Source of the DNA: Gigaspora margarita
Taxonomy: Eukaryota > Glomeromycota > Glomeromycetes > Diversisporales > Gigasporaceae
Length of the DNA stretch: 64,000 nucleotides
Direction: 5' to 3'
Assembly (NCBI GenBank): GCA_009809945.1
Contig: WTPW01001072.1
Location: 70,194-134,193 of the forward strand
Shown: positions 12,106-22,935 of the stretch, one piece after another
How the letters are laid out: each line of letters starts with the position of its first letter
How positions within the stretch are numbered: position 1 is the stretch's first letter
Translations under genes and position numbers: made by a program
Notes under the pieces: generated by a model
Told to the model about the DNA's origin: nothing
Seen by the model: only the letters and a program-made list of their open reading frames with translations
The model's database searches: none

Positions 12106-12221
12106 AATATCGCGTGATCTAGTGATCAGAATCAAACGATTTTGGTACCATTCGATTCATCTTGATGTGACGAATCGAATGATACCAAAAACGTTCGATT
12201 CTGACTCTTAGATCATGTGAT
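12106..12221. repeat. Palindromic core module, copy P3
   Basis: Contains GATTTTGGTACCATTCGATT and a mirrored GAATCGAATGATACCAAAAA. Flanked by CGTGATCTAGTGATCAGAAT and a decayed mirror. Confidence 0.75.
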
Positions 12222-12378
12222 AACAGCTATAAAAGTTAGCTGTGTCATAATACCCATATTCACCTTATCAACTAAAATCTAATTAAATATAAAACTAAAT
12301 ATAGAAAACAATTAAAAACTAAAATAAAGAAAAAAAAGTTATATCTCAACTCGGACAACACCTGGGCCCTAACACTAG

Positions 12379-12867
12379 TTAATACATTATAGCCTGAGTC
12401 TGAGTTTGTGACATGCTTTTTTTTATTATCAACTTTAGACAGTAGTCTCTTGTGAAATAGGAACCTCTGTTTAAAGTTAATAAAAAAAGTATGACATAAT
12501 CAAAAATAGTGACAAAGAATTGTACTTTAATGCATTATTGTTTTTTAAGTTTTTTTAAGAATTTTTAAAATTTTTTAAAATTCTTACTTTTTATTGAATC
12601 GAGATCAAACGAAGACCAGGTTCATAAACCAAGATCAGGTTCAAATGAACCTAAGTTGGTTTACTTGAGCCATAACCAGGTTCATTTGAACCATAGCTGG
12701 GTTTAAGAACCAGAATCATGACCAGGTCGGGACCAAGATCGGGTTCTTTTGAACCAAGACTGGGTTCATTTGAACCAAACCTGGGTCCATTTATATCTCA
12801 TTACTACCAAATAAAAAAATATTTAAAACCTTCTAGCCTGTAGCAATGCCCGGGCATCTAACACTAG
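12379..12867 (+). mobile_element. Helitron-like copy B, 489 bp, non-autonomous
   Basis: The 3' end reads GCCCGGGCATCTAACACTAG followed by T, as expected for a Helitron: a GC-rich hairpin about a dozen bases before a CTRR end. Its 5' boundary directly abuts another such end (CTGGGCCCTAACACTAG, ending 12378). The body has GAACCAAGATCGGGTTC-type repeats at 12600-12790. No coding capacity. Superfamily from the 3' end only. Confidence 0.65.
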
Positions 12868-13701
12868 TCAACACCTTCTAAGGCATGAATCTGCATTACT
12901 ATTTGAGATTGTGTTATGCTTTTTTTTATATCAACTTTAGGCAGAGGTCCCTTGTGAAGCAGGAACCTCTGATTAAAATTAATAAAAAAAAAAGTGTGTA
13001 GTGATTGAAACCGTCCAAAAAATCGTGACCCAGATAACCCATTGGGTCAACCTGCGGGTTACCTGAGTTGATCAAAGGGTCAACCTGGGTCATGGGTGAT
13101 CCGGTTAACCTGAGAGGGTTTATTGATAGGCATATATGATTGGTCAATTTATATCGATCAAAACATGATACAGTATAGCATTTGGGTATAATAAATTAAA
13201 AATTCTAATTTTTTTTTAAGAATCGTCTCGATTCTATTGTATACTGCCAATAATGTTGATAATGAGAACTTAAATTTAATATTTAGTTCAAATTTTGTTA
13301 TTATTTTTAAAGTCCAATCTGATTTTTGGGTAAATTAAGAGGATTTCATCATTTTGCTAGATCTTGTAGTTTCACTATTTCGTCACGTAGTTTGTCTCTT
13401 GCCATTTATATAAATAGTTTCGTTTAATTTATTTTTATATAATAATATTAAAAATGCAGTCTAGTTCTGTTTCAAAAAGCAATGATAATATCGCGTTGTT
13501 CAATACAGATAATTATACCACGAGATTCAAGAACAAAGGCTATAAAAGCTGAAAAAATTAAGAGATCAAATCTTTGGAATCATAAGTAAAAAGGATCGTG
13601 AAATCTTGAAATCATCATGGGTTGACCCACTGGTTGATCACGGGTTGACCCATGAGTTGCCAAATACTCAACCCGGGTCACCTGCCCACCCGCAGGTGAC
13701 C

Positions 13702-14403
13702 TAGGGTGTCCAGGATTATGCGATGCGATGAGGTAAATTATGCGATTTGACCGAGGTCAATTATGCGTTGAATGCGAAATAAATTTAAGATTATGCGAAA
13801 TATTTAAATAGATTATGCGATCTTTGTAGTGTTATGCAACATATACCATCCTCGGAATTATTCGGATATTGATCAAAAAATTGTCTCAACCTTGCTCGTA
13901 TTTTCAGTTCGTCCATTTTCTACACCGGAACTTTTTGGAATTTTTTCCCGCATTAGCTATCTATAGAACTAGCAATACCAGTCTAAAAAATTTCGCTAAT
14001 AAAAAACATTTCGCCTAAAAAATTTCGCTAAATAAAACATTTCGCTATTAGGTTAGGGTAAGGGTATTGTAGTAGGTTGGGGTTAGAAGGTTATTTTATA
14101 CTGCAAGGAAAATTATTTATTAGTACGCAGAAGTCATTTTCATAGGCGAATTTCGTTTTATGGGTGATTTTTTCATTTATTTTTGTTTCTTGAACTTTTT
14201 TCACATTACACCTGATCTCGAAATCTGATTGGCTAGCGAAATTTTTTAGTTTAGCTATCCTATCTCAAAAATCATATCTACCAATCATATTTTAGCCACG
14301 TGCCCTGAATGCTTTTTTTTGCTTAATTATGCGAAGCATATGCGATGCGAAAAAATGGTCAATTATGCGCATAGCATAGCATCGCATAATTCTGGACACC
14401 CTA
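13702..14403. mobile_element. 702-bp hAT element nested in hAT
   Basis: Ends TAGGGTGTCCAGRATTATGC and inverse. Flanked by a perfect 8-bp duplication AGGTGACC at 13694-13701 and 14404-14411. Both ends have many ATTATGCGA words. It hosts a smaller MITE at 13983-14251. Confidence 0.85.
13983..14251. mobile_element. ~268-bp MITE with CTAAAAAATTTCGCTA ends
   Basis: Inverted ends CTAAAAAATTTCGCTA at 13983 and about 14232-14251. ATTTCGC words recur near the left end. GTTAGGGTAAGGGT and TTACACCTGATCTCG words link it to the family at 19335-19600. Target duplication not clear. Confidence 0.5.
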
Positions 14404-15304
14404 AGGTGACCCAGGTAGCAGTCACCTGGATCAAAACACTAAAAGTGCGATATAATCAAAAATAGTGACAGAGAATTGTACTTTAATGCATTGTTATTTT
14501 TTAAGTTTCTTTAAGAATTTTTAATTAAGAATTTTTAAGATTCTTTAAAATTCTTTAAAATTCTCACCCTCCACCTCCCCCACCCACCCACCCTTAAAAA
14601 AAATCTTTAAAATTCTTACCTTCCACCCACTCACCCTTGAAAAAATTCTTACTGGGCACTGACCCTTGAAATTTTTTTAAACTCGACCAAAAATAAAGGA
14701 TGGCTTTTGTGTTCTCATGAAAATAGGTAGGGTACACAAAAATTCAAACTCCGATAGACTGCATTCGAGTTGGGTTCATTGAACCAAGATCGGGTTCGAG
14801 AACCAAAATCAGGTTCAAGAACCAAGATCGGTTTCACTTTTTTTTAAACTCTCACCAAAAATAGAGGTTGTCTTTCATGTTCCCATACAAATGTGAGGAC
14901 ATAAAAATTCAAACTCTGTGGACCGGATTCAGATCGGGTTCATTGAACCAAGATTGGGTTCATTTGAACCAAGACCAGGTTCATAAACCAAGATTATGTT
15001 CAAAAGAACCAAGATCGGGTTCTTTTGAACCAAGACCGGGTTCATTTGAACCAAGCCTGGGTTCATTTATACCTCATTATTACAAAATAAAAAAATTTAA
15101 ACCTTCTAGCCTGCGGCAACGCCCGGGCACCTAATACTAGTTTAGTATCTAGATTGTTAATTTTGCCTATACGCTTGTGTAATATACCTGCAAAATTAGT
15201 TTTGTCCTAGAATCATTTTTCACTGTTACAACGTACATTTATACATGCTAGTTCTAGTTAATAAAGAACGAAGTTAATAATATAGATGTATAAATAGCAT
15301 GTGG

Positions 15305-16598
15305 CAGTGATGGCAAATAACCTGGTCATTTGCTGATTTTTCTAATGACCCCAGATGACCTCAAAATGGCCAGTCATTTTTGGTCATTCAAATCTTAGGT
15401 TATTTGCAAATGACTCATAACCAAATGACCGTGGTCATTTGGAAATGACCGTGGTCATTTGGAAATGACCGTGGTCATTTGAGTCATTGGTCATTTCACA
15501 TATAGAATTGACATCCTATTGGTCATGAAAACTTATATAATGCTTCTCACCTGTAATCTTTAACTTGCACCCTGTTATACTTTAATATCTTGTGAGTTCA
15601 CATGCAATGATTTTATTGCACAATATTAATTAATTTTAAAAAAATCGAAGTTTTTATTTTAAAAAAAAATAAATTAAATAAAATAAAAAAATCTAATTTA
15701 TATCATAAATTGCAATCGATATATACGTTATAAGTGGGAGCGAAACTTAAGTGGATTCTGAATTTTTATATAAAACCCATTTTTCGGATTGATTTTACCA
15801 TATGTACTAGGTATACCCGTACCCTAACCCTAATTTTCGAATCCACTTGAATTCTGTTCCTCCTTAACAGTGGCAAACGACAATTGAATCAACAACAGTC
15901 CAAAAGTACCAACAACACATAATTGAAAGATCTTACAGCCAGCATCAATGACATAGTGACAAGACCTAACCACCAGCACCAACAACACGATCTAATCGCC
16001 TGTACCAATGAAAATGCTCTAGCGGGAACCAAATGCAACTTAATCAATGACCTATAAAGAACAAAATACAATAGCACCAACCACAGCTTAATTACCCACC
16101 TAATCAGTACTAACGATGACCTACTTGATGGCTCTAAGGACGACTAATCAACAACATTAGTTTAATCAGCGACAGAACAAAAACAAAATACGATAGCAGC
16201 TAATCACTTACCAACAACGCCCTAATTACTAGTACTAACATGACTTCTACTCAGTGGTACTAGCAATGACTAAACAATAAATGATCAGAACTTAATAAAA
16301 AAATGAAATACAGCAGCACGACTATAACTTAATTACTTACCAACAAAAACTTGAACACCAACAACCTAATCAACCTCCATAACGATGTAGCGGTAATATT
16401 AGCACCTACGAATAGTTATAAAAGAAAAAAAAAATTTTAAAAAATAAATGTGATCTACATGATGCACATTCTGATTGGTCAGCCGCATCACAGAATTTCA
16501 AATGACCATAACAGGTCATCTGGTTTTTGAAATGGCCCAATGACTGGTGACCAGTCATTTGAGTCATTTGGGTCATTTCAAGTCATTTGCCATCACTG
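15305..16598. mobile_element. 1.29-kb non-autonomous hAT element
   Basis: Ends CAGTGATGGCAAATRACCTG and inverse. Flanks GCATGTGG (15297-15304) and GCATGTGA (16599-16606) match at 7 of 8. Subterminal arrays of AAATGACCGTGGTCATTTGG words occur at both ends. The interior holds an inverted pair TAAGTGGATTC/GAATCCACTT at about 15745-15850 and a degenerate ACCAACAACA-rich repeat tract at 15880-16400. No transposase. Confidence 0.85.
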
Positions 16599-17349
16599 GC
16601 ATGTGATGAATCACAAGACACATTTATTTATATTTCATACCCGGGTCTTTTAATATGTATTTATCCCTATTTGTATACCCGGATCTTCTAATATTTTATT
16701 CCTATTTGTATACCCGGTCTTTTACATTTTACTGAAATTTTACCCAATACTATAGACCCGGGTATAATTCATAGGGGGTCTGATATGTGGGGGGGTCGTT
16801 TATATGGCAGTTTACGGTAGATTTATGTCTTTAGGTTTACTACTAATTAGACTTACCCTTGAATGATTAGGGAGAATTGCAACTAGTATTATCTTTAATT
16901 ACATATCGATTTTACTAACCAAAACAAGTCTAGTAATAAACCGGAATTTGATTTTCTCATTACAGTATATCGAGAGTTTATTAGTAAATTCACTATATCA
17001 AGAGACTTTTATACAAAAGGTTTTTATTATAACGGTGGTTCACTATAATAGGAGTTCATAAGAGTAATTGTATATATACATGTACATATCGTGTTAAAGT
17101 TTTATTTGGTGCTATCATGCGTTCGGCTTTGATTGTGTTAATCATAGGGTCGCCATGGCCATAAAATGACACCCTTTATAAATTTACAAATAATTAAAAT
17201 AGCTATGTATGTGACAAGACTTTTGAATCAACCCACGTATAAGAATTTAATCAAGAATTATGATAATGTGACATCTTTTTCGACCAATAAATGAATTAAT
17301 GCACTTTGCAAGCTGTCACATAATTAAATGAATGGATGGATGAAATGTT
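16599..17349. other. Non-coding stretch with TACCCGGGTCTT repeats
   Basis: Between 16640 and 16760 the word TACCCGG(G)TCTT occurs about four times, followed by GGGGGGTCGTTTATATGGCA. This resembles the subrepeat style of the element at 1775-2105 but lacks a matching left end. The rest is plain AT-rich sequence. Confidence 0.45.
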
Positions 17350-18666
17350 TTATCTACTGAGACGTATGATTAAATTCAATAAATCATTGCCTATTCTTTG
17401 TTTGTCTGAAATTTGTTTTTCTGCATCATTAATTTGTTTTTGTGAGTCATAAACTTGTTTTTGTGAGTCATATATTTGTGTATATGCGTCATAAATTTGG
17501 GTTTGTACGTCAGCAAATTGTTTCCATGCGCTAGTAATCAAAATTTGCTTTCCTAAAGGATTAAGTAACTGATTGGAAAGAATATTTTGCAAATTTGCAT
17601 TTATCTCAGGTTGGGGAGAGAGAAGAGCATCAGGGAAATTCGGATTATTGTTTGGCATAATACGGGTATGTTGTGTACCAATATTGTTTGGAGAATTAAT
17701 TTCAGGTGGGGTAAAGGGACGTGCATCATGGTAACTCATATTACAAGGAAAGGTATCATTCTGTGTGACACCTGTTTGTACATTATCAGTCTGAAAATTG
17801 TTGTTTGGTTGTGTATCGATATAAGAGTTAATGTCAGTGGGAAGGGGAACGACGTTTGGTGCACGAATTCTAGGTGGAAAAAAAAGACGTGCATCACAGA
17901 AGCTAGGAATGTTTTCATCCTGTGTGATATTTGCTTGTACCTCATTATTCGGAACATTGATGCCGGAGGAATTCCGATTGTAAGATTGTCCAGATTGTGA
18001 GTTACATAAAGCATTATGAGAATCCGAGTCTTGAACATCCATGTTATTATGAAGATGAATGATGTTTGGATCATTAGTTCCTGGTGAGAGAGGGGAACAC
18101 CCATCATGGGGACTCAGGAAGCTGTCATTTCGTGTAACGTTCTCTTGTATAAAATAAGCATTATCAGTTGGAATATCCTGAAAATTAAAACCAGTGGAAT
18201 TCTGATCGTAGGATTGTCCTCCTTGGGAGTTGCACGAAGCATTAAAAGAATTCGAGCCCTGGTGTGAGATGTCCAAGTTAGAAGAATTAAGATTATTGTT
18301 CTGTGTGACATTTGCTTGCACATTTTGTGCATTAAAATTAGTATTTTCAGTTGGAGCATCCTGAAGATTAACACCTGAGGAATTCCGAAGTGAGGAAACG
18401 CCCAATTTAATTAAATCTTTAATGGCACCAAAAGTCCAACTAAACCCGAGGGCTTCGTTATGAGCCTTAATGTTCGTTATATACAATCGCAAATATTTAG
18501 TTTGCAACTTGCCCTCATTAACTTTGAAAGTAATGTACTCTTTCAAGTAATTCTCTTGAACAGGAAATGGCAATTCGTTAGTGTGGAAGTCTCTCATAAA
18601 TTTAATAAAATTTGGAACACCGTTTCTTGTTTTAGTATCTTCTGGTTTTTTTTGTTTGCGAAACAT
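17350..18666 (-). CDS. 438-aa Asn-rich protein, recombinase-core-like N-terminus
   Basis: A long uninterrupted frame that starts at the ATG at 18666, just after an AT-rich upstream region. Residues about 25-95 (LPFPVQENYLKEYITFKVNE ... GFSWTFGAIKDLIKLG) look helical and resemble the core-binding (SAM-like) domain found before tyrosine recombinase and Crypton catalytic domains. No catalytic domain follows. Residues about 96-365 are Asn/Gln/Ser-rich and hold about four diverged repeats with V(Q)xxVTQN, HDARPFxPPxI and PNN words. The C-terminus (about 375-430) is a heptad-like run of QTQIYDA, YTQIYDS, QKQVYDS, QKQINDA, a likely coiled coil for oligomerisation. No intron is needed. Function unknown; a DNA-binding protein derived from a Crypton-like recombinase is my inference. 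An Asn-rich low-complexity scaffold is the alternative. Confidence 0.7.
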   Translation of the reverse strand: MFRKQKKPEDTKTRNGVPNFIKFMRDFHTNELPFPVQENYLKEYITFKVNEGKLQTKYLRLYITNIKAHNEALGFSWTFGAIKDLIKLGVSSLRNSSGVNLQDAPTENTNFNAQNVQANVTQNNNLNSSNLDISHQGSNSFNASCNSQGGQSYDQNSTGFNFQDIPTDNAYFIQENVTRNDSFLSPHDGCSPLSPGTNDPNIIHLHNNMDVQDSDSHNALCNSQSGQSYNRNSSGINVPNNEVQANITQDENIPSFCDARLFFPPRIRAPNVVPLPTDINSYIDTQPNNNFQTDNVQTGVTQNDTFPCNMSYHDARPFTPPEINSPNNIGTQHTRIMPNNNPNFPDALLSPQPEINANLQNILSNQLLNPLGKQILITSAWKQFADVQTQIYDAYTQIYDSQKQVYDSQKQINDAEKQISDKQRIGNDLLNLIIRLSR

Positions 18667-19334
18667 TCTGATTTAGTATTTAATGAGATTTTTGTAAAAC
18701 CTAAGGAGCCTTTTTATCATTTTTTTTTTGTAAATTTTCGTATAAAAATTCGTATAAAAAAGTATATAAAGATAAAATAAAATGAACAAATGCAGTATTT
18801 TGTAACACAAAAACACAACACAATCTACATAAGAATAATAGGATTTTATAAATGACGAAAGTATATAATTTACTATGTTTTTTATATATATGAATGTAAT
18901 CTTTTTCCTCTACGCTTATAAAAATTCTATATAGTTACAAAAAAATAAAATATAAATATCTTTTTATCTACTAATCCAATTTTAAAAATTTTTTTTTGCA
19001 TTATATATAAAAAAGAATTTTCTACATTTTTCAATTAGAAGTATAAAACAAAAAGTTAGCTATGGAGGAAAGAAAGATTTCATAATTATAATAAATTTAA
19101 TAGTAATTTGCGCCTATGGCTATCCTTATTATGTGAATCAGCAATAAATTATTATTAGTAAATTGGCGATGGAAATTAAACTATAGAGTTTGAAACCATT
19201 ATTTTTCTTTTTATGGTTAATAATTTTTGGATTAGCATTAGTTGTAATCAACCAAATAACAGAATAAGGAAAAGTAATTTAGTAAAACGCCCTTTGCTGT
19301 CCCACAAAAAATTGTTCACCCCCTGTAATCTTGG
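18667..19334. other. AT-rich intergenic region upstream of the Asn-rich gene
   Basis: Holds the 5' flank of the minus-strand gene ending at 18666. No other coding frame or element ends were recognised. Confidence 0.4.
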
Positions 19335-19600
19335 CCAATCGAATGTCAGGATCAGGTGTAACGTAAAATTCGAAACGAAACCACCTTTTTACAAAAAAAC
19401 AAAAATAGCTTTAAATTTTAATTAGGAAACCACCTTCTGCGGCCTAATTAAAAATGTTTCTCGTGAAATTTTACTAATAGGTCGGTTTAACCCTACGTTG
19501 TTCTCACCCTAACCCCAACTATAACGCGTTTTTAGTTTTATACGCACCACGGTTGTTTTGACTATCACGTTACACCTGATCTTAAATTTTGATTGGTTAA
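19335..19600. mobile_element. MITE with TTACACCTGATC ends
   Basis: CCAATCGAATGTCAGGATCA...GGTGTAACGT at the left is mirrored by ACGTTACACCTGATCTTAAA...TTGATTGG at the right. Related ends occur at about 14205-14235 and 47765-47850. It contains a CACCCTAACCCCAAC word. Target duplication not resolved. Confidence 0.5.
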
Positions 19601-20186
19601 AATTTCAGGGGTGATTATCACCTGTGTTACGTATCAGGTATCATGTATTACGTATGCATATAATACGTGAATTAGAAGTTGAGGTCAATCTTGAGACACG
19701 TACGTACGTATGCAACCAGAGCATTTCTTGTAAAAGAAATTTGGGAATAGAAGTTGGATTAAGGCAAAACTTTAAAAAAGAACGGTTGTATAAGGCAAGT
19801 TATGTATTATATTTATGAATGCTGAACTGCGAAGCTTTTTTTTGTTTACTTAATTTTATACGTATTACAATAAGTAGGTACCTTATAACAACCATATGAG
19901 TCTTTTTTTTTAAATTCTATAATACTTTGGAGTCTTTAAGTGCTGGTCGTATTTAACTTGGTTCCGAAGGGTGAAATAGTATACCCACCATCTCGAAGTT
20001 TTTAAGCGCTGATTAAACACATCATAATCTCTTTGATCTTAAGCATTAGCTGTATTTAATTTGATTCAGAAGGAGGAAACGCACGTATTGAAGCACCACA
20101 TCATAGTCTCTGAATTTTTATTTTTAATAATGGAGAAAATGAATATAAATGCAAACGATAAATTGAGAGCTCTTATTTCAGTTCTA

Positions 20187-20447
20187 AGATGATTATTTTA
20201 TTCCGTTAAGGCTTTTTTCTAACAAAAAATGGTATATAGATGCAAGCGATGAACTTAATGAAGATTCTGAATCACCTTTGACATTTTTTGAGAGTTGTGC
20301 TCAAACACCTCAATATCTCGTTAAAGAATCTGAAATGTCAAATAATATCGGTCAATTTACTATTACTCAAGAAAGTGAAGATTTATTTTGGATATTTCAG
20401 ATAAGTACATCGTCTTTATATATGTATTCTTCGCCTCAGTTTAATTG
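20187..20447 (+). other. Possible exon or gene fragment, acidic-polar
   Basis: A frame open from about 20187 to the stop at 20447 reads DDYFIPLRLFSNKKW, then DELNEDSESPLTFFESCAQT, then a polar stretch ending in SPQFNC. Its composition is protein-like compared with the neighbouring AT-rich frames. It has no convincing start codon, could be one exon, and resembles no family I recognise. Confidence 0.25.
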
Positions 20448-20682
20448 CTAATAACATTTTATTTTTTTTTCAGTAATACTAGAACTCTAAATTAACTAAA
20501 AAAATCCTTATCAACACTAATCATTCAGATATGAGTGTTGCAGAGAAAAACCTGGATTATGATAAATTACCAATTCGCTCTAGTAAAAATTAAATATACG
20601 CTTCACAGTTTTTCTTTGTTTTGGCTAAATTAAACATTAAGCATTTTAACCGTAATAAGAATTAGTGAGTTAATACTTTGCC

Positions 20683-20945
20683 TGAGACGTTAGGGTTAGG
20701 GTGCTTAGTAATAATATTGTATATTATAGGGCTTTAGTATAAAAAGCGAAGCGGAGCCGACAGGCGAAGCGTAGCGTTAAAATTTTCTTGGTAATTTTAT
20801 GTACATGAGTTTATTAAAAAATACTTTGCCTGAAACGTTAGGGTTAGGGTGCTTATTAATAATGTTGTATATTATAGAGCTTTAGTATAAAAAGCGAAGT
20901 GGAGCCGACAGGCGAAGCGTAGCATTAAAATTTTCTTCGTTCATA
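20683..20945. repeat. Tandem duplication, ~146-bp unit, two copies
   Basis: ACTTTGCCTGARACGTTAGG starts each unit, spaced about 146 bp apart. Each continues with GTTAGGGTGCTTA and a GC-richer AAAAAGCGAAGYGGAGCCGA segment. No coding frame. Confidence 0.75.
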
Positions 20946-21039
20946 TATTACTTGTGTTGACGTACATAATCACGTGTTTATATGCATAAAATTTGATTGT
21001 CACCACCGGTTATACGGTGCAAGAAGCCTATACTCGACA

Positions 21040-21380
21040 ATAAAATAGTATAACTTTAAAATGCATCAACTTTTTATAGAGACAATATTTTTAAAAGCTA
21101 TTTGGCAAATTTGCTGAGCATATTATAATGAACAAAGTTACCGGTCAGATTTTTAAAATGTTGCCTTTATAAAAAGTTATAGCACTTTAAAGTTAATTAA
21201 AATTGAAACACATAGTAATTATATATAAAACAATAGTAATCTTTAAAACACATCAACTTTTTATAGAGAAAGTTTTTCAAAAAATATTTGGCAAACTTAT
21301 AGAACTAATATTGCTCTACAAAATTACCGGTCAATTTTTTTAAAAAAACCTCTTGTATAAAAAATTATAGTAATTTAAAA
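21040..21380. repeat. Tandem duplication of a small palindromic unit
   Basis: Two units at about 21050-21195 and 21235-21375 share CATCAACTTTTTATAGAGA at one end and a mirrored TATAAAAAGTTATAG at the other, with TTACCGGTCA inside. This looks like a duplicated MITE. Confidence 0.55.
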
Positions 21381-22473
21381 ATTGAAAGCACCATAGTTAC
21401 TAAAATTCATAAAGAAAATAGTTTTTTTTTAAAATAAAAATCACACCAGAGAAATTTGGCCGTTTGACCATTTGGTCACTAGCCAAACTCGATTTCTTCA
21501 ATAAAGACGGGTGAGAAATCTCTTTTTTTCCCAAATAACGTAAAGCTAGGCGGTGATGCTGAGGCAACACTTTTCCTTAGTATTTGAATAATTTCTTTTT
21601 AGTGTGTGTATATGTCATTCCAAAATTACGTCACATTGGAGTATTACAGAATATGTATTGTATAAACCTGTATCTAAATATGTAAACAAAAAAAATTACG
21701 AAAGTATGTATGGTTAGCAAAACTTAATAAAATTTATCTTTTATAAGTAATCCCTTTTTAATAGTTAGGGTGAGTGCTAGTATTATCCTTTTGTCATGTT
21801 AGAGTTGGTATAGGTTAAAGGTAAAATCTTTTAAAGAATTTCCTTTACGAACTATACATACTATCTTAATTTCTACTAACATTATTAATTATACATTACA
21901 TATTTTATATATACTCCCACCAGTGTAAAGATAATTTGATAAATTTTACCAAAGCCGTTACTAATACTTCCAAGACATTGTCCTTGGGATATTTCTAATT
22001 TCATGGTTGACTAATTCCTTTGTTTCTATCCCATTTTATTATAAATCTATTCGTAAAATGTCTACATCGAATAGAAGTCTTCATGTTAGCCACTGGAACT
22101 AAACTACCAGACCAATAGTGATGCTGGTTTATGATAAAATCGGTAATTATATGTAATATTTAATTTGAATCTGGTTCCAAAACTTTGGTTAGCTAACAAA
22201 TGAATACAGAATACAGAGTGTTTAGCGCATTAGATTTATTTAGATGACAAGTCAAGTTTAGATATTTGACGAAAAGCTTCGCCCGTATACAGTTGAAAAT
22301 AGATCCCAATTTCGTTACTATGACATACGCATTAAAATATATGATATATAAAAGTGAAAATAAACAATATCGATATTGAAATTTGATTGGTCAATCAAAA
22401 CAACTATTACTATTTTTATATACTTTTACAGGAAAGGGTTGACATTATTGGGTTCAAATGTTTAAAGAAACGA
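21381..22473. other. AT-rich intergenic region
   Basis: No element ends or coding frame recognised. It lies downstream of the HMG gene, whose stop is at 22474. Confidence 0.4.
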
Positions 22474-22935
22474 TCATATGATTATATATTGGAAATTTAA
22501 AGTTTGCATTGAAATAATAACAGTATCATTAATGATTTGTGGCGAATTAATATTTAATGGAAAAATTGGAAATTGGACATATAGAGTAGGTTCGGTATTG
22601 GCTTGAAGGAACATTAGGATAGGTTCAGTGTTGACCGAAGGAATATCATTTCTAGTCATGGTCCCATGAGAGGTAGGCTTTTCGACACTATTAATGAGTT
22701 CGATCTCAAAATCTTCCTCATAATATTTAGTTGTTTCAGCCAATTGTTTATACGCATTTTTAACGTCTATGGATTCGTTTTTCCACAGTTTGCTTGCAAT
22801 CTTGGAAACAGTACTGCAAGAATATTTAATATTCTTTGCTTTGAAGTAATTGTGGACAACTGTCCTATATATCATGAATGAATTTATAGCTTGATATTTT
22901 TTCATAATTTTCTGTCCATCCCAATAAAAACTCAT
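22474..22935 (-). CDS. HMG-box protein, MATA-HMG type
   Basis: A 153-residue frame with ATG at 22935 and no introns. Residues about 17-75 fit an HMG box of the MATA/sex-determining class: AINSFMIYRTVVHNYFKAKN, then SKIASKLWKNESIDVKNAYK, then QLAETTKYYE. The conserved N-x-F-x-x-Y-R start, the W in KLWKNE and the V..Y..LA helix-3 pattern are all present. Such boxes bend DNA at AT-rich sites in the nucleus. The tail after residue 85 is short and polar, with a repeated NTEPxLxxLQ-like motif. Glomeromycotina genomes carry many such genes. Being an HMG box does not by itself make this a mating locus; no homeodomain or sex-locus partner is visible nearby. Confidence 0.85.
   Translation of the reverse strand: MSFYWDGQKIMKKYQAINSFMIYRTVVHNYFKAKNIKYSCSTVSKIASKLWKNESIDVKNAYKQLAETTKYYEEDFEIELINSVEKPTSHGTMTRNDIPSVNTEPILMFLQANTEPTLYVQFPIFPLNINSPQIINDTVIISMQTLNFQYIII

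Larger units (their letters stand above)
10493..12265. mobile_element. 1.8-kb composite foldback element
   Basis: Ends AGGTGAGTATGGGTATTAT and inverse ATAATACCCATATTCACCT, flanked by TA on both sides. The body is a nest of palindromes: ~115-bp palindromes at 10531-10648, 11924-12038 and 12106-12221, and a long inverted pair at 11054-11898. There is no coding capacity. TA flanks suggest a Tc1/mariner-type target, but this is only a hint. Confidence 0.65.
12999..14441. mobile_element. 1.44-kb non-autonomous hAT element
   Basis: Ends TAGTGATTGAAACC and inverse GGATCAAAACACTA. Flanks AAAGTGTG (12991-12998) and AAAGTGCG (14442-14449) match at 7 of 8. The subterminal parts are full of GGGTCAACC/GGTGACCC words (13025-13110, 13615-13700, 14400-14430). 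It hosts a second hAT element at 13702-14403. Confidence 0.8.
12868..15140 (+). mobile_element. Helitron-like copy C, interrupted by hAT
   Basis: Starts immediately after copy B and repeats its opening (TGCTTTTTTTTATATCAACTTTAGGCAG against 12415 onward). Interrupted at 12999-14441 by a hAT element with a target duplication, then resumes at GCGATATAATCAAAAATAG, matching copy B. Ends CAACGCCCGGGCACCTAATACTAG|T at 15140. The 14690-15070 part holds two copies of a block with GAACCAAGATCGGGTTC repeats. Confidence 0.65.

Noticed and set aside
17587..18374. Several 86-137-codon frames overlapping the Asn-rich gene
   Set aside because: They are shadow frames of the 438-codon gene; composition and repeats are explained by that gene.
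22474..22935. Calling this a mating-type locus
   Set aside because: A single HMG gene without homeodomain or flanking sex-locus genes does not support it.
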